Source of the DNA: Pseudomonadales bacterium
GTDB lineage: Bacteria; Pseudomonadota; Gammaproteobacteria; Pseudomonadales; JANQJO01
Direction of reading: 5' to 3'
Assembly: GCA_028281605.1 (NCBI GenBank)
Contig: JANQJO010000079.1
Location: 1 to 39,255, forward strand
Length of the DNA stretch: 39,255 bases
The translations under genes and the position numbers were made by a program. Every line of letters begins with the position of its first letter. The first letter of the stretch is position 1. Positions 7,494-15,900 of the stretch are shown piece after piece. The notes beneath the pieces are model-generated. The model did no database searches and was not told the DNA's origin. It saw only the letters and a list, made by a program, of their open reading frames with translations.

Positions 7494-9734
7494 TTACCTT
7501 TGTTTGGGATGAATAGTATTTAAAGTGCTTGACAGCTGCACTGCTTGATTTAAGTGATGTCGATAAATGGCCTGATAGGTCATGATGTTTTTGACGTATT
7601 CCCGTGTTTCACGAATGGGTATGGTTTCTACCCAAATATCTCCAGGCTCCGGCGCAGTGATAGGTCGCCAATTTTTGGCTCGTCTCAAGCCTGCATTATA
7701 GGCCGCCGTAGCCATAGGTAAACTGCCATCGAGTTGTTCCAGTAATTCAGCTAAGTAGCTAGTGCCAAATTTTATATTGTGTTTTGGGTTTAGCAGAGCG
7801 TATTTTCCGCTATGGTTATAACCGTTGTTGCGAGCAATGTGTTGAGCTGTTCTTGGCATGATTTGCATCAGGCCCAGTGCACCTACCGATGATCGTGCAT
7901 CTGGCATGAAGGCGCTTTCTTGGCGAATTAAGGAGAAAATCCAGTCTTCTGATAGGCCGTTTTTACGGGCATGCTCGATCACTTGGTCTTTATAGGCTTG
8001 AGGGAAGCGAATATTGAGATCGTCTTTGTGGCTAGAGAAGGCTGCTGTATGAATGGCTTGATTGTCCCAACCCCAAAGGTGTGCTATTTTGGCTGCAACG
8101 CTTTTCTTTTGTTTGGAAAATCCGTTGGTAGCGTATATCCACTCGGAGCGGGCATTGGGAAAGTCTTTTAAAAGAAACAACTCTAAGGCTCTAGTGATGC
8201 CGGGTTGCTTAATGATGTGTTGCAGTTGTTGGGTAGAGCTTGTATATTTTGCGTAATTAAGTGACAGTTGTTTATTCAGCATGTTGCTGGCAAGGAAGCC
8301 GTAAAAGCTTCGTGTTTCTGAGAGCGTTTCTAATTTATCACGTAAGTTCAGGAGTCTGTTGTGGAGGTGCCAGTGTTCATTGAGATTGTTATTGATGGGA
8401 GTGGCTTGCAAAAGTCTGCTGATAAAAGCTTGGTGAGGTGCTTGCAAATTGGCTTCAATGGGTGTTTCGATGGCTGTGGGGGGCAGTCTGAGTTTAACTG
8501 TCAGTTGTGATATGGCATTTTTTTTGATTTGCTCTAACTCTGCTCGGCACAGCCAATATTGCCAGCTCAACTCTTGAGAGTACTGTAGGGGTAGGCTTAA
8601 TAGCCAAGCATGTAGCCGTGCCCAGTCTTGTTCTTTGAGTGACATGCGTATCCTGCGTTGTATGAGTTCGTAGTCTTGCAGTTTTGGATCTGCTTCATGG
8701 AGCCAGCCCCAAGCTTTTGGGTCATAATGGTAAGAGTACCAGCGGGCAACGAAATGGCTGAAAGTTTGATAGTGTTTAGAGGTGCGTGTTATTTTGTCAC
8801 GGTAAGTCGGCCATATTTGTTCGAAAGCGGCAGTGTCTTGCCTTAGAAGCTTTTGTAGACCCATTAAAATAATCTGTTGGTCCACAGCCTGTGCTGGTTG
8901 GTATAACTTGCTGTTTTTCAGAAGCATCGGTTGCCGATAGGTTTTGATCCATAATTGTGTTTTTTCTTTTTGGGCTTTATGCATGGATTTAGATAAATAT
9001 TGTGCTAGCTGAAAGTTTTTTTGCGACAATGCTATTTGTGCGCGCTCCCAGTAATATTTGGATTTGAAGGCACTGCTTTTGATCCAGGTGGCGAATAAAG
9101 TATCGCAGGCATCGGGTTGTGAGTGGCCGACTAGCCACAAAATTTTAGCGCCAGTGTAGGCTTGTTCATATTTTTTTTGTTTGAGTAAAGCTGTGTAGTA
9201 AAAGCATTTCATTTTTCTGTTAGAGCTGGGTTGATAAAACTTTAAAAACTGTTTCCAATGTTTTTTGTGGCCAAGATGAGATAGCCAAAGTGTTCGTAAT
9301 TTCTTTTCAAGTGGTGTGTCTTGGTTTTGTTTGAGAAAGTGTTTGACTTCTTTTGTTTTTGCTTTTCCTGATTTAATTTGAGCGGTGATTTCTTTATAAG
9401 TCAAATAGAGATGAAGTGGATAGGTTGTCAGTTGTGATTTTAGTTTTCTATAAGTCTTGTTGTGTTTGTTTGATAGGGCTGTGAGTGCTTGTTGATAAAG
9501 TTGTCTTTGTGTGCTGAACAGTGATTTTTGTTTTGATATAAGTTGACTGTGTATGTTGGCATTGATATTGGCATTGATAGAAGTGCCCGTCTGTGCAAAG
9601 GTTGGTTTTGGGTATATCATGGTTAGTGTATATAGAGTATAAATGCACCATAAATAAATGTGGAATCGGTTAGTGTGGATATGGTGTTTTGGTATCTTCT
9701 TCGGATATTTTTGTATAAAAAGTGAACCGATCAT
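7494..9734 (-). CDS. slt: Soluble lytic murein transglycosylase
   Basis: Slt cleaves the MurNAc-GlcNAc bond of peptidoglycan in the periplasm, leaving 1,6-anhydro ends. The N-terminus has a basic/His-rich stretch, a hydrophobic core (about 24-43) and a likely signal-peptidase site at TFA-QTG (about 47/48). A long alpha-helical superstructure follows (about 60-560). The catalytic SLT domain is at about 590-725, with E606 in IRQESAF, then GALGLMQIMP (618-627), AAYNAG (677-682) and IPIRETREYV. At 746 residues it is about 100 longer than E. coli Slt70, partly from its long leader. The protein is rich in K, H, Q and T, as expected for a lagging-strand gene. Its start follows a weak ribosome site, and a tandem palindromic repeat sits upstream. 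Confidence 0.92.
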   Translation of the reverse strand: MIGSLFIQKYPKKIPKHHIHTNRFHIYLWCIYTLYTLTMIYPKPTFAQTGTSINANINANIHSQLISKQKSLFSTQRQLYQQALTALSNKHNKTYRKLKSQLTTYPLHLYLTYKEITAQIKSGKAKTKEVKHFLKQNQDTPLEKKLRTLWLSHLGHKKHWKQFLKFYQPSSNRKMKCFYYTALLKQKKYEQAYTGAKILWLVGHSQPDACDTLFATWIKSSAFKSKYYWERAQIALSQKNFQLAQYLSKSMHKAQKEKTQLWIKTYRQPMLLKNSKLYQPAQAVDQQIILMGLQKLLRQDTAAFEQIWPTYRDKITRTSKHYQTFSHFVARWYSYHYDPKAWGWLHEADPKLQDYELIQRRIRMSLKEQDWARLHAWLLSLPLQYSQELSWQYWLCRAELEQIKKNAISQLTVKLRLPPTAIETPIEANLQAPHQAFISRLLQATPINNNLNEHWHLHNRLLNLRDKLETLSETRSFYGFLASNMLNKQLSLNYAKYTSSTQQLQHIIKQPGITRALELFLLKDFPNARSEWIYATNGFSKQKKSVAAKIAHLWGWDNQAIHTAAFSSHKDDLNIRFPQAYKDQVIEHARKNGLSEDWIFSLIRQESAFMPDARSSVGALGLMQIMPRTAQHIARNNGYNHSGKYALLNPKHNIKFGTSYLAELLEQLDGSLPMATAAYNAGLRRAKNWRPITAPEPGDIWVETIPIRETREYVKNIMTYQAIYRHHLNQAVQLSSTLNTIHPKQR

Positions 9735-9789
9735 GTAAAGGTTGCTTTGTTTGGCTCATTAGTTGTAAATCAGCCATTGTAGCACTTTT

Positions 9790-9850
9790 TACCATGAAAA
9801 TACCTTTTTCATCACTTAGGGTGACGAAAAAGGCATCGCTCATGGCTGTT
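9790..9850 (-). repeat. Palindromic ~60-bp repeat, copy A (tandem with B)
   Basis: On the minus strand the unit reads AACAGCCATGAGCGATGCC, then a stem CTTTTTCGTCAC / GTGATGAAAAAG around a short loop, then ATTTTCATGGTA. The end segments also pair (CCATGA with TCATGG). The minus-strand frame from its ATG is open: MSDAFFVTLSDEKGIF. Confidence 0.85.
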
Positions 9851-9910
9851 ACCGTGAAAATACCTTTTTTATCACTTGAGGTGATGCTTATCGCATCGCT
9901 CATGGCTGTT
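9850..9910 (-). repeat. Palindromic ~60-bp repeat, copy B (tandem with A)
   Basis: This copy abuts copy A in the same orientation with a 60-bp period, so the reading frame runs through both. The inner stem (ATCACC/AGTGAT) is kept, but the outer stem arms do not match each other: the left arm has GCGATAAGC and the right arm AAAAAAGGT. The peptide is MSDAISITSSDKKGIF. Confidence 0.8.
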
Positions 9911-10008
9911 TTCTCTAACCAGACCCAAAGTTATATTACGTTTTTTATCGATTGTTTTTACTATGGGGTTAAGTGTTGCGTTTTTTAGCATAATTTTGTG
10001 TTTTGTGT

Positions 10009-12348
10009 ATGTCACACTTTGGGGGGTTGTCAGTGGTATCGGTCACATCTTTGATGCAGAGCGTTGAGACAGCAAGGGTTCATGTTAACTTAGTTCAGGA
10101 CGAGTCTGGCGGTGAAGTGGATTCACAGGACTCGCGTCTACCACCACCTTCTTCGTCTTCTGCTGAAGGGTCGGATGATGTTGCTGTTAGTACGTCTGAT
10201 TTTGCCCTTGAGGTTCTTGCTTTGTTGGGAATTGAGAGTTTAGATGAATTAAGGGAGATAGACCCTGAGGGAGATGTCCTGCTCGAGTTATTGTTTGAGC
10301 GTATCTTTGCTGGTAAGCGTCAGATTAATATTTATGACATTGTTGATGCGGAGAGGTCGTTGGCCGGTGATCAAAGCATGGAGGCTGAAATAAAACGAGC
10401 TGTGATTGACATCGTAGAATCCTATTTAAATGAAGGTGGGCAACGGGTGTTGGATGCATCTGTGTTGCTAGCAGATGGCCCAAGAAAAGAGCAAGCGGTT
10501 GCTATGTTTGAGGAGATTAAGTTAACGTTGATGGGTATGGCAGTGCGTACGGCTCCTGAGCATGATGAGAATAATGCGGGCCTCTTATTGAACTTAATTG
10601 AATTGGGTTTAGGTAGTGGTGCTTTGTATGGGGAGTTTGGAGTAGAAGGCCCGGATTTGATGCATGATTTTGACAGCTTAGCAGGTGAAGATGGTGTGCT
10701 CACAGCAGAGGAGCTGCTGATCATAGCGAGAGATCCGAATGCGCTTCCTGCTGAACGGGCTATGGCTCAGAAAATACTGGATTTGTCTTATCAGAAAGAT
10801 GCATTGACAGGTGAATATATGCGGGATGAGCAAGGGAGGTTTGTCTCTCTTGAAGGTGGTGGATTGATGGATCAGTTGGATACTGTTCCCGAAGATGGTC
10901 TCCAAGGTTTTACGCGTGAAGGGCTACAAGCCATTTTAGTCAGTCATTTTGACGTTAGATCGGGTGAGGCTATTTCTATGGAGAAGTTGGAAGGGTGGTT
11001 GTTTGAGGCAGATTCGGTGCTTAATGCGCCGTTGGAGAGTTGGTCGGTTGAACAGACAGGTGATGAGTTTGAGATCATGCTGGATGAAGGCTATACGATT
11101 GTTGTTTCAGCTCATGGCTCGTTTGAACTCGTAAAAGATGGTGAGAGTTTTGTGATTGGTCAAGAAGGTGGCTTGTCGCTGCATGCCGATACAGTCTTTG
11201 TGTTAGAAGATGGCACTGAAATTACAGTGGAGATCGATGATAACGGTCATATTGAGCGTGTTACAGCGATTAAGTACGATGCAGATGGTACAGCTCTTCG
11301 TGCACAGGTAACAGAGTATGCTGGTATTGATCGGCCTTTTGTACACGATCCTGTTTTTGCAAATGAAGCTGAAGCTGTTGCCGCTGATTTAAAAGATAGA
11401 GTAGATGAAGAGACAGTAGAGGTGCTTCGACAAAATGGAAGTGTGGACAGTTGGCAACCTGATGAAGAGCAAGCCACTAATTCTATAAACAGTGTGCGGT
11501 TAATTCTGATCAGTGCAGGTTACACAGAGAATGATTTGAATGATCTACAAAGGTTAATTGAGTTGATAGGCGGTGAAGATGGTCAAGTGGGTCGGACAGA
11601 TCTAGAAGCACTATTGAATGCGCATGAAGCGGGGGAAGATAGAGTGCTGATTGATGGCCAAGTGATTCAGATTGAGTCTTGGATGGTCAATACAGCTGAG
11701 AAGCTTCTAAGTAATGAGGCTGTGTTTGATGCAATCGACAAGATACAAAATGAAGATACTCCAGGTGTTATTACGGTGAGGGATATGGATCTTGCCCTTA
11801 AATACTATACAGCAGATCTTTTTATAATTAATGCGATTGAGAAATTAAAAGAGTTGGGTATTACAAAAGAAGATTTACTGTATTTACGTGAGAAGTTATT
11901 TTTTACACGCAAGCAGAGCGACGGTGATGAGTATGTTGACTCATCAAAAGAGCGAACATGGGCTGAGCATGGTACAGATGGTAGTGGTCGTAAGAATAGA
12001 ACAGATCATGCTATTGCGGGGTTGGATAATACTGTTTCATTTGATGATGTATTAATGATTTTGGGATATCCTGCAGGGTCTAGCGGAGTCATTCAGACGA
12101 ATGGCGATCCAGGCAGGTTTGCTGTTTGGCTTGAGGTCCCCGGTCATGAGAGTGGAACAAATAATGCCATAGGTAATGATAATAATCCAAAATTTCAGAA
12201 TACTGACAAGCTTGCAAATATATTGTTTAAGCTGGCGGCTGATGATGGCGAGGGTTTTTCTTTGATTGAATCCGTTCGCAGTGGAGGAGAGGGTGATGGA
12301 GAGCTGGAGTTGGAAGATTTGGAGCTTCTGATAGACTTGCTTTCATAA
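10009..12348 (+). CDS. Acidic multi-module EF-hand-like protein, possible secreted protein
   Basis: This strongly acidic protein of about 779 residues has no membrane segment. Numbered from TTG 10003, it has a Ser/Pro-rich disordered start (about 40-65), then several modules with a Gly-Asp-Gly turn before a T/S-x-x-[DE]-L helix: DFDSLAGEDGVLTAEEL (222-238), LDTVPEDGLQGFTREGL (292-308), GGEDGQVGRTDLEALL (523-538) and GGEGDGELELEDLELL (761-776). The first pair, with its RDPNALPAE spacer, resembles modules of type III secretion proteins HrpK, HrpF and NopX. A beta-rich middle (350-425) with TVFVLEDGTEITVE weakly recalls DUF1521. These resemblances are inferred from motif memory. Start candidates are TTG 10003, ATG 10009, and GTG 10033, the last being the only one behind a G-rich site. 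Repeat copies flank the gene, and its GC content is clearly higher than that of the next operon. Confidence 0.75.
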   Translation: MSHFGGLSVVSVTSLMQSVETARVHVNLVQDESGGEVDSQDSRLPPPSSSSAEGSDDVAVSTSDFALEVLALLGIESLDELREIDPEGDVLLELLFERIFAGKRQINIYDIVDAERSLAGDQSMEAEIKRAVIDIVESYLNEGGQRVLDASVLLADGPRKEQAVAMFEEIKLTLMGMAVRTAPEHDENNAGLLLNLIELGLGSGALYGEFGVEGPDLMHDFDSLAGEDGVLTAEELLIIARDPNALPAERAMAQKILDLSYQKDALTGEYMRDEQGRFVSLEGGGLMDQLDTVPEDGLQGFTREGLQAILVSHFDVRSGEAISMEKLEGWLFEADSVLNAPLESWSVEQTGDEFEIMLDEGYTIVVSAHGSFELVKDGESFVIGQEGGLSLHADTVFVLEDGTEITVEIDDNGHIERVTAIKYDADGTALRAQVTEYAGIDRPFVHDPVFANEAEAVAADLKDRVDEETVEVLRQNGSVDSWQPDEEQATNSINSVRLILISAGYTENDLNDLQRLIELIGGEDGQVGRTDLEALLNAHEAGEDRVLIDGQVIQIESWMVNTAEKLLSNEAVFDAIDKIQNEDTPGVITVRDMDLALKYYTADLFIINAIEKLKELGITKEDLLYLREKLFFTRKQSDGDEYVDSSKERTWAEHGTDGSGRKNRTDHAIAGLDNTVSFDDVLMILGYPAGSSGVIQTNGDPGRFAVWLEVPGHESGTNNAIGNDNNPKFQNTDKLANILFKLAADDGEGFSLIESVRSGGEGDGELELEDLELLIDLLS

Positions 12349-12440
12349 ATCCACTAACGAGCAAGATATCAACAAACGTTAGCGTAAAGTTTGTAAAAAA
12401 CTTGAGTTTCGTATTGTTTCATATACTATCTTTACCAACA

Positions 12441-12521
12441 AAAAATTGCATTTTCATGGTAACAGCCATGAGTGATACCTTTTTCGTCACCTTAAGTGAT
12501 GGAAAAGGTATTTTCACGGTA
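12441..12521 (+). repeat. Palindromic repeat, copy C with a partial tandem copy before it
   Basis: The full unit at 12461-12521 starts AACAGCCATGAGTGATACC and has the stem ACCTTTTTCGTCAC / GTGATGGAAAAGGT. The 20 bases before it (12441-12460) match the 3' third of another unit, in frame with it. Together they read KNCIFMVTA then MSDTFFVTLSDGKGIF. It lies between the acidic-protein gene and the RING operon. Confidence 0.85.
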
Positions 12522-12588
12522 AATTATACAAAGCCCTCATCATGAGTTTTTAAAGGGCATAATAATGATATAGGTTGGTATTTGCTTC

Positions 12589-12990
12589 ATGATAGAAAAT
12601 TCTTCTGTTCCTGCACAAGCAAGTTGGGATATATGCAGTTTTAAAGTTAGACGAGATGTTTGCCCTATTTGCCGTGATGAACTGATTCCAGAGAGGACAA
12701 AAAAACGAGGAAAAGAAGTAGGCATTCAGGCTGAACGAGTTTGGGTTTATTCTTGCGGGCATTGTTATCACTCTATGTGTATAAGAGGAGGAGACTATGA
12801 TGAAGATAGTATGAGAACATGTGTTTTGTGCAGGCAAGCATGTGAAAAAGTCAGTTTGGCAAAGTTATGTGAAATAGCAAAAGTTTGTGATGAAGAGACT
12901 TTGGAGTTTTTTGAGATACTGAATCGAATAGACTATCAAAGCCCTGATTTGAATTTGAGTATAGAAAGCAATGTTCATCATAAGCTATGA
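12589..12990 (+). CDS. RING-H2 zinc finger protein, eukaryote-type E3 ubiquitin ligase-like
   Basis: This 133-residue protein contains one complete RING-H2 finger: C25-x2-C28, C56-x-H58, H61-x2-C64, C78-x2-C81, spaced within the eukaryotic C3H2C3 consensus. The first pair is in CPIC, so a hydrophobic residue sits where E2 enzymes are contacted, and Arg82 directly after the last Cys matches the linchpin Arg that activates E2~ubiquitin. Outside the finger are a Ser-rich N-terminus and an acidic helical tail (about 86-125). Eukaryotic RING proteins recruit ubiquitin-loaded E2s; bacteria lack this pathway, so a role inside a host cell is the natural inference. No other domain is visible. Its stop overlaps the giant gene's start by 4 bp (ATGA). 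Codon use is AT-rich, unlike the gene upstream. Confidence 0.85.
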   Translation: MIENSSVPAQASWDICSFKVRRDVCPICRDELIPERTKKRGKEVGIQAERVWVYSCGHCYHSMCIRGGDYDEDSMRTCVLCRQACEKVSLAKLCEIAKVCDEETLEFFEILNRIDYQSPDLNLSIESNVHHKL

Positions 12991-15900
12991 CAGTTGAAAG
13001 TAGTAATACCCGTAATGTATTGACATCAGTGTCAAGTCAGCAGTGTGGAGTAGGTTCGGTTAAGCAACCTAAAGCAACACAAGAATGCCCTGCTCGGATG
13101 GATTTTATTCAACCTAACCTTATGGCTGCTAATTCTTCTGGATTAAGTTTCGCATCTGCTTTGGTACAAGAGGACAGTGGGAATAATATCATAAAACGCT
13201 ATTTTTCTGAGCTTTTGGGTTCTGCTTCTCAGTTTTGTGAAAAATATAATCTTGATGCATTAATTAATTTTATCGTTCGAAATAAGCTCCAATATTTTTT
13301 TAATGTTGATTGGAAGCAACTTTCAGATATCAATGTCAGTGTTTCTAATATTGCCAATAATATAGAGGAGTTCTTAGGTTGGGTACAAACTAATACTAGA
13401 GATAACTTGAATTATGTGGTGGTGAAAGGATCATTAGTTGAAGCATTTATGCAAGGGGGGAGAGACCTTTCTGCTGTTAAAGATGTTGATTTTTATGTTA
13501 GTTTGAAAACTCGAAAATCTAAAGAGACCTTTCTTGAAATTTTAAAAAATCATATCTATGGGAAAATTAAAAAAATTGATAAAGATATGGATAAGGTGCG
13601 CTTTGTCGGAGTAAAAAGCGCTTTGTGTGTAGATATGGTTATAGATGTTAAGGGTGAGAGAGCGTTCGATTGTGCGTCAGATTTATCTTTTGATGTAGTC
13701 AATAAAACTTTTGTGATTGTGATTGATCTTCAGTCGAAAAACGCTCAAGGTGTTTGTTTGTTTTCACCAAAAACCTATGTTTGGCTTAAAGAATTGAGAT
13801 TAATGGGGGTTAGTCAAAAAATTGGAGATATTTTTAAAAGATTTTCACAGTTGCAGAATAAATATGAAAATTTTGGTTTGTTGAATCCGTTTTTTGTTAA
13901 ACAGCTATTTTCTTTTTATAAGAAGACAGGTGTCGAATATGTTCCAGGGACAAATCAAGTTTCTGTGGGTGATTATTTTTCTACACTTTCCAGAGAGAAT
14001 TATTTTTTAGTTCATTTTGTTAGACTTTTGTATCTTCATGAATGTGTGAGCGTGCGAAAAGGTGTTGATGTTAAATTAAGTGATGAGTATAGAGCGTTAC
14101 TGACTTCTGAATTTAGGGAAGCGTACCTTGGCGCAGTTCAGCATTGTCTTGAAAGTTACTATGATGAAAACGTAAAGCTTGAGAGACGCCAGAAAAGGTT
14201 AAGTATGCGGCTTGAAAATAATAATGATGATTGGAAGGATTTAGCAGAAGATGAAATTGAAAGTTGTAGTAATAGATGCAAGAAAATTTTAGAAAATATT
14301 TCTGTTTTGCGTAAAAGATACGAACATTTTTCTGATGATATGGTGTTTAAAAGTTTGTACGCCATGGTCTACTCTTATTCTCATGATGATCTTGGTGAAT
14401 TGGAAAAAAAGTTTTTATGCTTTGCTCGAACTGCATTCGATCGTGTTATTGACCGCTTTTTAAAGAAATATCCACTATGTGTTTTGTTTCCAAGCAGAAC
14501 AGAAAAAAACATATTTCACGCTATGATTGAAAAAATTCATTTTATGAATTGTACAGTTTTTGATATTGATAAGCTGGTTAACAATATTGATATGTTGTCA
14601 TCTAGTGAGTCTGGTTCTGTCGGTGGTTGTATGCAGAGAGTGGTATGGGAATTAATGTTGTTTCTGTACAAGCTTGCTTCTTGTTATAAAAGTGTATCCT
14701 ACCTTAATTTGTGTTTAAAGCTTGGAGTTGATCCTGATTTAGTTGCTGTGTGTACTATTAATTGGGCATTAAAATCTTCTGCTCCTGATCAGTTAATGCA
14801 AGTGCTGTTCAAGTGCTTTTCTATGACAAGTGAAGACCAAACGCAGAAATTTTTGTCAAATTCAAGAATACTGAAGGCTATAAGAGGCTGTTTGTATAGA
14901 GTGGGGATTGATACCACGCAATCTGCATTAAGTTTATTCCTTGATGTGTCTGAGCGAGCTTTTTCGAATAATTTGTTTGTATTATCATTTGACTTATTGA
15001 AAATCATTGCGGCACTCATAGTGCATCGTGATGGTGTTGGGATAGAGCCTAAGCCGCTTTTGGATTTATTTGTGAAGTTATGTGCTCGTCAGGAGTGTAT
15101 AAAAATAGCGCAAAAAGAATACAGGCCTTTTGGTACTTACTTTGAGTCTCTTGAAAAGTATCATAAAAATGTGGATATACATAAGTATTTGCTTGAAATC
15201 GCACAGCATTATAAAGAGTGTTGTTGCAGTGGTGTTAACCTTGATGGGGCTTTGAGTAGACTTGAGCGGTTTGCTGCCCAGCTGCCTACCTTTAAACCTT
15301 CAAAAGCGGTGAAGACTACTGTTATACAAATGTTGGGAAACTGTTATGTGGAGCTGATGCAGCATTTTGTAAAGCTTGGTCAGTTAGATAGGTTAAAACA
15401 GTTGCTTATGACTCGGTTTCTGAAGCTAGAGGATAAAGGTTTTGGTTTTAGGGAAGGCCCTTTAGAAGCGAAACTCTATGACTGCATGAATGCTGTATTT
15501 TACAATGATGTTGAACGTTTTTTGTCTGTCAAAGACAGTGTTGTAGGGAATATTGTTCAGTCATTCAATTTTCATGACTTGGCGATACCTCAATATTTAC
15601 GTTGGGGGGCTGTGACTTTGCAAGAAGTTTGCTCTTGTTTGTTGCAGTATCATGATTACGATTATTTGATCTTGCAATTAAAAAAAGATTTGCAAGTGCG
15701 TGATGATAGTAGTTCCCAGAAAGTTTTGGATGAGTTTTTGTATAAGCACTATAAACAAAAAAATAATACGCTTAAGACTTTAGAGTATGGGTTGTTGATA
15801 AGTGCTGTGCCTGAAGAGCTTGATGCTTGTTTGCATCAACTTATTCGAAGCAATTCTTTTCATGTGGATATGTTATCTGAAATTTTATCTGTAGATAAAA

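Noticed and set aside
9670..9988. Open frames across tandem repeats A/B on both strands (77 and 88 residues)
   Set aside because: Most of both frames is repeat sequence. The minus-strand one is discussed as a property of the repeat family; as individual genes they lack ribosome sites and overlap the slt start region.
12354..12382. CTAACG/CGTTAG inverted repeat after the acidic-protein gene as a terminator
   Set aside because: The arms are short, the loop is long (17 bases) and no T run follows.
12550..12837. Minus-strand frame opposite the RING gene
   Set aside because: It is a shadow of the RING gene; the plus strand has the zinc-ligand pattern and overlap with the next gene.
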